DNA from: Thermomicrobiales bacterium
GTDB lineage: Bacteria > Chloroflexota > Chloroflexia > Thermomicrobiales > UBA6265
DNA length: 16,755 nt
Direction of reading: 5' to 3'
NCBI GenBank assembly: GCA_020847015.1
Contig: JADLCW010000154.1
Span: 1 to 16,755, forward strand
A program made the position numbers and the translations under genes. The notes under the pieces are model-generated. The model saw only the letters and a program-made list of their open reading frames with translations. It was not told where the DNA came from and ran no database searches. Below, piece by piece: positions 14,593-16,755 of the stretch; position 1 is the stretch's first letter, and every line of letters begins with the position of its first letter.

Positions 14593-15651
14593 TCAGATGA
14601 TGCCCGCTTCCAGGATCAGGGCGACCGCCTGGTCGGAATCCTTGAGGGTTCCCTGATCGAAGATGGGCGGGTCGAGTTCGCTCAGCGGCGGCAGCCCGAA
14701 GCTGCTCTCCACCCCCGGCGCGAGCGGGAACTGCGGCGACTGCGCCGCGATGATCGCCTGACCGCCGTCGGCGTCGGCCAGCCAGCCGACGAACTGCTGG
14801 GCAAGATCCGGATGCTTCGCGGCGGCCGGGATCGCGGCGGCCGATGCGAACACCAGCCCGCCCGGGTCCTGACCCTGCATATAGTGGACGCGGGAGGTGA
14901 GCTGGTCGGGGCCGCCCTTTTCCTTGGCCAGAATGTACCAGTAGTAGTGGTTGCTCAGCCCAAACGGGATTTGCCCCGCTTCGACGGCATCCCGGATCGC
15001 GCCGTTCTTGAGCAGGTTCTCCCCATTCTGCTGGATGCCCTGCAACCACGCCAGGGTGTCGTCGGCTCCGAGGGTGTTGATGAGGTAGGCGACGGTGCCG
15101 GTGAATGCGCCGGTCGGGGCGTAGGCGAATTGCCCCTGCCAACGCGCATCGACGAGATCGAGAATGCTTGCCGGCAGATCGCGTTCCGCGATCGATTCGG
15201 GGTTGTAGAAGATGACCCGGGAGCGGGCGGCGTAGGCCAGCCAGTGCCCGTTGTCCGGGTTGAAGCGCGTGTCGGTTTTGGCGAGCGACGTCGCATCGAT
15301 GGGGGCCAGCAGCCCCTGCGCGTCGAGGGTTGCGGCGGGGCCGGGCTCCTCGGTGATGAAGACATCGGCGTTGGTTTTGTCGCCCTCTTCGATGATCTGG
15401 TTCGCCAGATCGGAATCGCTTCCCGCGCGCACGCTGACGGCGACCCCGGTCGCCGCCTCGAATCCCTCGGCCAGCGCGTTCGCCAGCGACTCATGCTGCC
15501 CGGAGTACAGTGTCAGGGACTCGCCAGAGCTCGCCCCCGCGGCGGGCGTGCTCTGCGCGAGCGCAGCCAGTGATGGCGTCGCGAAACCGGCCGCCACCGC
15601 CGCAATGCCGAACTTCAAAACCGCACGTCGATGTTCACGTCGCTGAACCAT
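14593..15651 (-). CDS. fbpA: Fe(III) ABC transporter substrate-binding protein, FbpA type
   Basis: This 352-aa secreted binding protein captures ferric iron for the FbpB/FbpC transporter. The N-terminus has HRRAVLKFG (8-15), a twin-arginine-like motif, then a hydrophobic stretch and ATPSLAALAQ, a likely signal peptidase site near residues 30-33. The mature part has TLYSGQHE (47-54) with His53 and Glu54 in the usual ligand region, ARSRVIFYNP (142-151), and GLSNHYYWY (231-239), whose paired Tyr236-Tyr237 match the iron-ligating tyrosines of FbpA. The protein contains no cysteine, so there is no lipobox and no lipid anchor. The ATG at 15651 is preceded by AGGAGGG ten bases upstream. It lies 51 bp after the fbpC stop. 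Confidence 0.92.
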   Translation of the reverse strand: MVQRREHRRAVLKFGIAAVAAGFATPSLAALAQSTPAAGASSGESLTLYSGQHESLANALAEGFEAATGVAVSVRAGSDSDLANQIIEEGDKTNADVFITEEPGPAATLDAQGLLAPIDATSLAKTDTRFNPDNGHWLAYAARSRVIFYNPESIAERDLPASILDLVDARWQGQFAYAPTGAFTGTVAYLINTLGADDTLAWLQGIQQNGENLLKNGAIRDAVEAGQIPFGLSNHYYWYILAKEKGGPDQLTSRVHYMQGQDPGGLVFASAAAIPAAAKHPDLAQQFVGWLADADGGQAIIAAQSPQFPLAPGVESSFGLPPLSELDPPIFDQGTLKDSDQAVALILEAGII

Positions 15652-15702
15652 GTGCGCCGTTCCCTCCTGTCGCTTCGCTTGAAGATGATTGAATCGCGTG
15701 TG

Positions 15703-16755
15703 TTACACGGCCGCCTCGGCGCCGTTGCCGAGCGCGGCCGGGATGGGTTGGATCGCGGTCGCCGGATCGGCGTAGGCGATCGCATCGCCCACGACCCGGA
15801 CGCGCACGCGGTCGCCAATCTTCGGAGCCACGCCTTTCGGCACGCGGACCGCGACTCTGACGCCAGCGCCGTCTTCACCCATGCCGATCGTCAGCATCGT
15901 CGTATGGCCGTAGAAGGTGAACCCCAGAATGCGCGCCGGCAAGCCGTCGGAGCCGAGGATCACTTGTTCTGGCCGCACCATCAGCGTGCAGGGGCCGCCG
16001 CCGATCTTGCGGCAAGACGAACAGACGGCGACGCAGCCGAGCTCGCAGACGGCGACACCTTCTTGCCGCCCATCGAACACCGCCGGCAGCAGCACCGCGT
16101 CGCCGACGAAACTGGCCACGGTGGGATCGGCCGGCCGGGTGTAGATTTCGTGGGGCGAACCTTCCTGGACGATTTCGCCCTGGCGCACCACCGCCACGCG
16201 GTCGGCCAGCGAGAGCGCTTCTTCCTGATCGTGCGTCACCAGAATCGCGGTCGTGCCGGTCCGCCGCAGCAGATCGCGCACCTCCAACCGCAGTTCCGCC
16301 CGCAGCCCGGCGTCGAGCGCGGAGAAGGGTTCGTCGAGCAAAATGACCTTCGGCGAGGGCGCGAGGGCGCGGGCGAGGGCGATGCGTTGCTGTTGGCCGC
16401 CCGAGAGTTCCTCCGGCCGCCGCTTGCCGTAGCCTTCCAGCCCCACCAGCGCCAGCAATTCATCGATGCGCTGAGAGCGCGCGCGGCGCGCCCGCAGCGA
16501 GATGGGATTGTCGCGCAGCGAGCGGAGCCCGAACCCGATGTTGTCGGCGACGCTGAGATGGGGGAACAAGGCGCCGTCCTGGGGCACAATGCCGATGTCG
16601 CGCTGCTCCGGCGGGAGAAAGACGTTGTCGCCGGCGATGCGCCGCCCGGCGAGGACGATCTCGCCGCGGTCCTGGCGCTCGATGCCGGCGATGATTTTGA
16701 GCAGCGTCGATTTGCCGCACCCGGACGACCCGAGAATGGCGGTCAAGGTTCCTTC
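15703..16755 (-). CDS. fbpC: Fe(III) ABC transporter ATPase, FbpC type (5' end beyond window)
   Basis: The visible 350 residues are the ATPase driving FbpAB. Counting from the window edge (EGTLTAILG), they include Walker A GSSGCGKST (9-17), a Q-loop PQDGALFPH, signature LSGGQ (117-121), Walker B VILLDEP (137-143) and the H-loop VTHDQEE (173-179). From about 215 a C-terminal TOBE-like regulatory domain follows, with SFVGD, RPEQ and FYGH. The start lies outside the window; a TTG at 16746 is inside the core beta-strand and is not the start. Unusual are five cysteines at 237, 241, 245, 248 and 256 in the regulatory domain. The 11-base stretch coding for VAVC is repeated there with a 24-base period. 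It is first in the order fbpC-fbpA-fbpB. Confidence 0.92.
   Translation of the reverse strand, partial: EGTLTAILGSSGCGKSTLLKIIAGIERQDRGEIVLAGRRIAGDNVFLPPEQRDIGIVPQDGALFPHLSVADNIGFGLRSLRDNPISLRARRARSQRIDELLALVGLEGYGKRRPEELSGGQQQRIALARALAPSPKVILLDEPFSALDAGLRAELRLEVRDLLRRTGTTAILVTHDQEEALSLADRVAVVRQGEIVQEGSPHEIYTRPADPTVASFVGDAVLLPAVFDGRQEGVAVCELGCVAVCSSCRKIGGGPCTLMVRPEQVILGSDGLPARILGFTFYGHTTMLTIGMGEDGAGVRVAVRVPKGVAPKIGDRVRVRVVGDAIAYADPATAIQPIPAALGNGAEAAV

Noticed and set aside
1..16755. CRISPR arrays, insertion sequences, prophage or integration sites
   Set aside because: No regular repeat-spacer pattern, transposase, integrase or long terminal inverted repeat was seen; the tRNA flank shows no duplicated tRNA 3' end.

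Overview
The window is a high-GC bacterial chromosome segment of ordinary housekeeping and transport genes, with no mobile element, CRISPR array or rRNA. Several things fit a Chloroflexota lineage of the Thermomicrobia/Sphaerobacter kind: strong GC bias at third codon positions, a split-type glycine decarboxylase (gcvPA as a separate gene), an Imm-5-like alanine-rich protein, and TATACT-type -10 boxes without recognisable -35 boxes. This placement is an inference from gene style. No phylogenetic marker was aligned.

Layout. The left end, minus strand, carries glmS (amino-sugar synthesis). Its stop overlaps by 4 bases (GTGA) the start of a TatD-like metal-dependent hydrolase that runs off the window. 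A 463-bp gap separates glmS from a plus-strand run: purB, gcvT, gcvH, gcvPA, then der, plsY and an Imm-5-like protein. Convergent to this run lies galE (minus), which diverges from glyA (plus). Convergent to glyA is a minus-strand group read in the order tRNA with anticodon CAT, rsfS, and a 78-aa glycine-zipper membrane protein of YtxH type. The right end, minus strand, is an Fe(III) ABC transporter operon read in the order fbpC (cut by the window edge), fbpA, fbpB.

How the genes fit together. gcvT, gcvH, gcvPA and glyA supply glycine/serine-derived one-carbon units, and purB is a purine-synthesis enzyme in a pathway that uses those units. The partner gene gcvPB is not in the window. glmS and galE feed envelope sugar precursors, and plsY starts phospholipid synthesis. 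der (50S assembly) and rsfS (blocks 50S-30S joining) act on the ribosome. The fbp operon takes up ferric iron.

The points most worth a second look are four. (1) rsfS lacks an ATG/GTG/TTG where its conserved first helix begins, but has a strong, perfectly spaced Shine-Dalgarno sequence in front of an in-frame ATC ATC. (2) The iron-transporter ATPase has five cysteines within 20 residues of its C-terminal regulatory domain. (3) An immunity-like protein is present with no toxin nearby. (4) gcvPA has no adjacent gcvPB.
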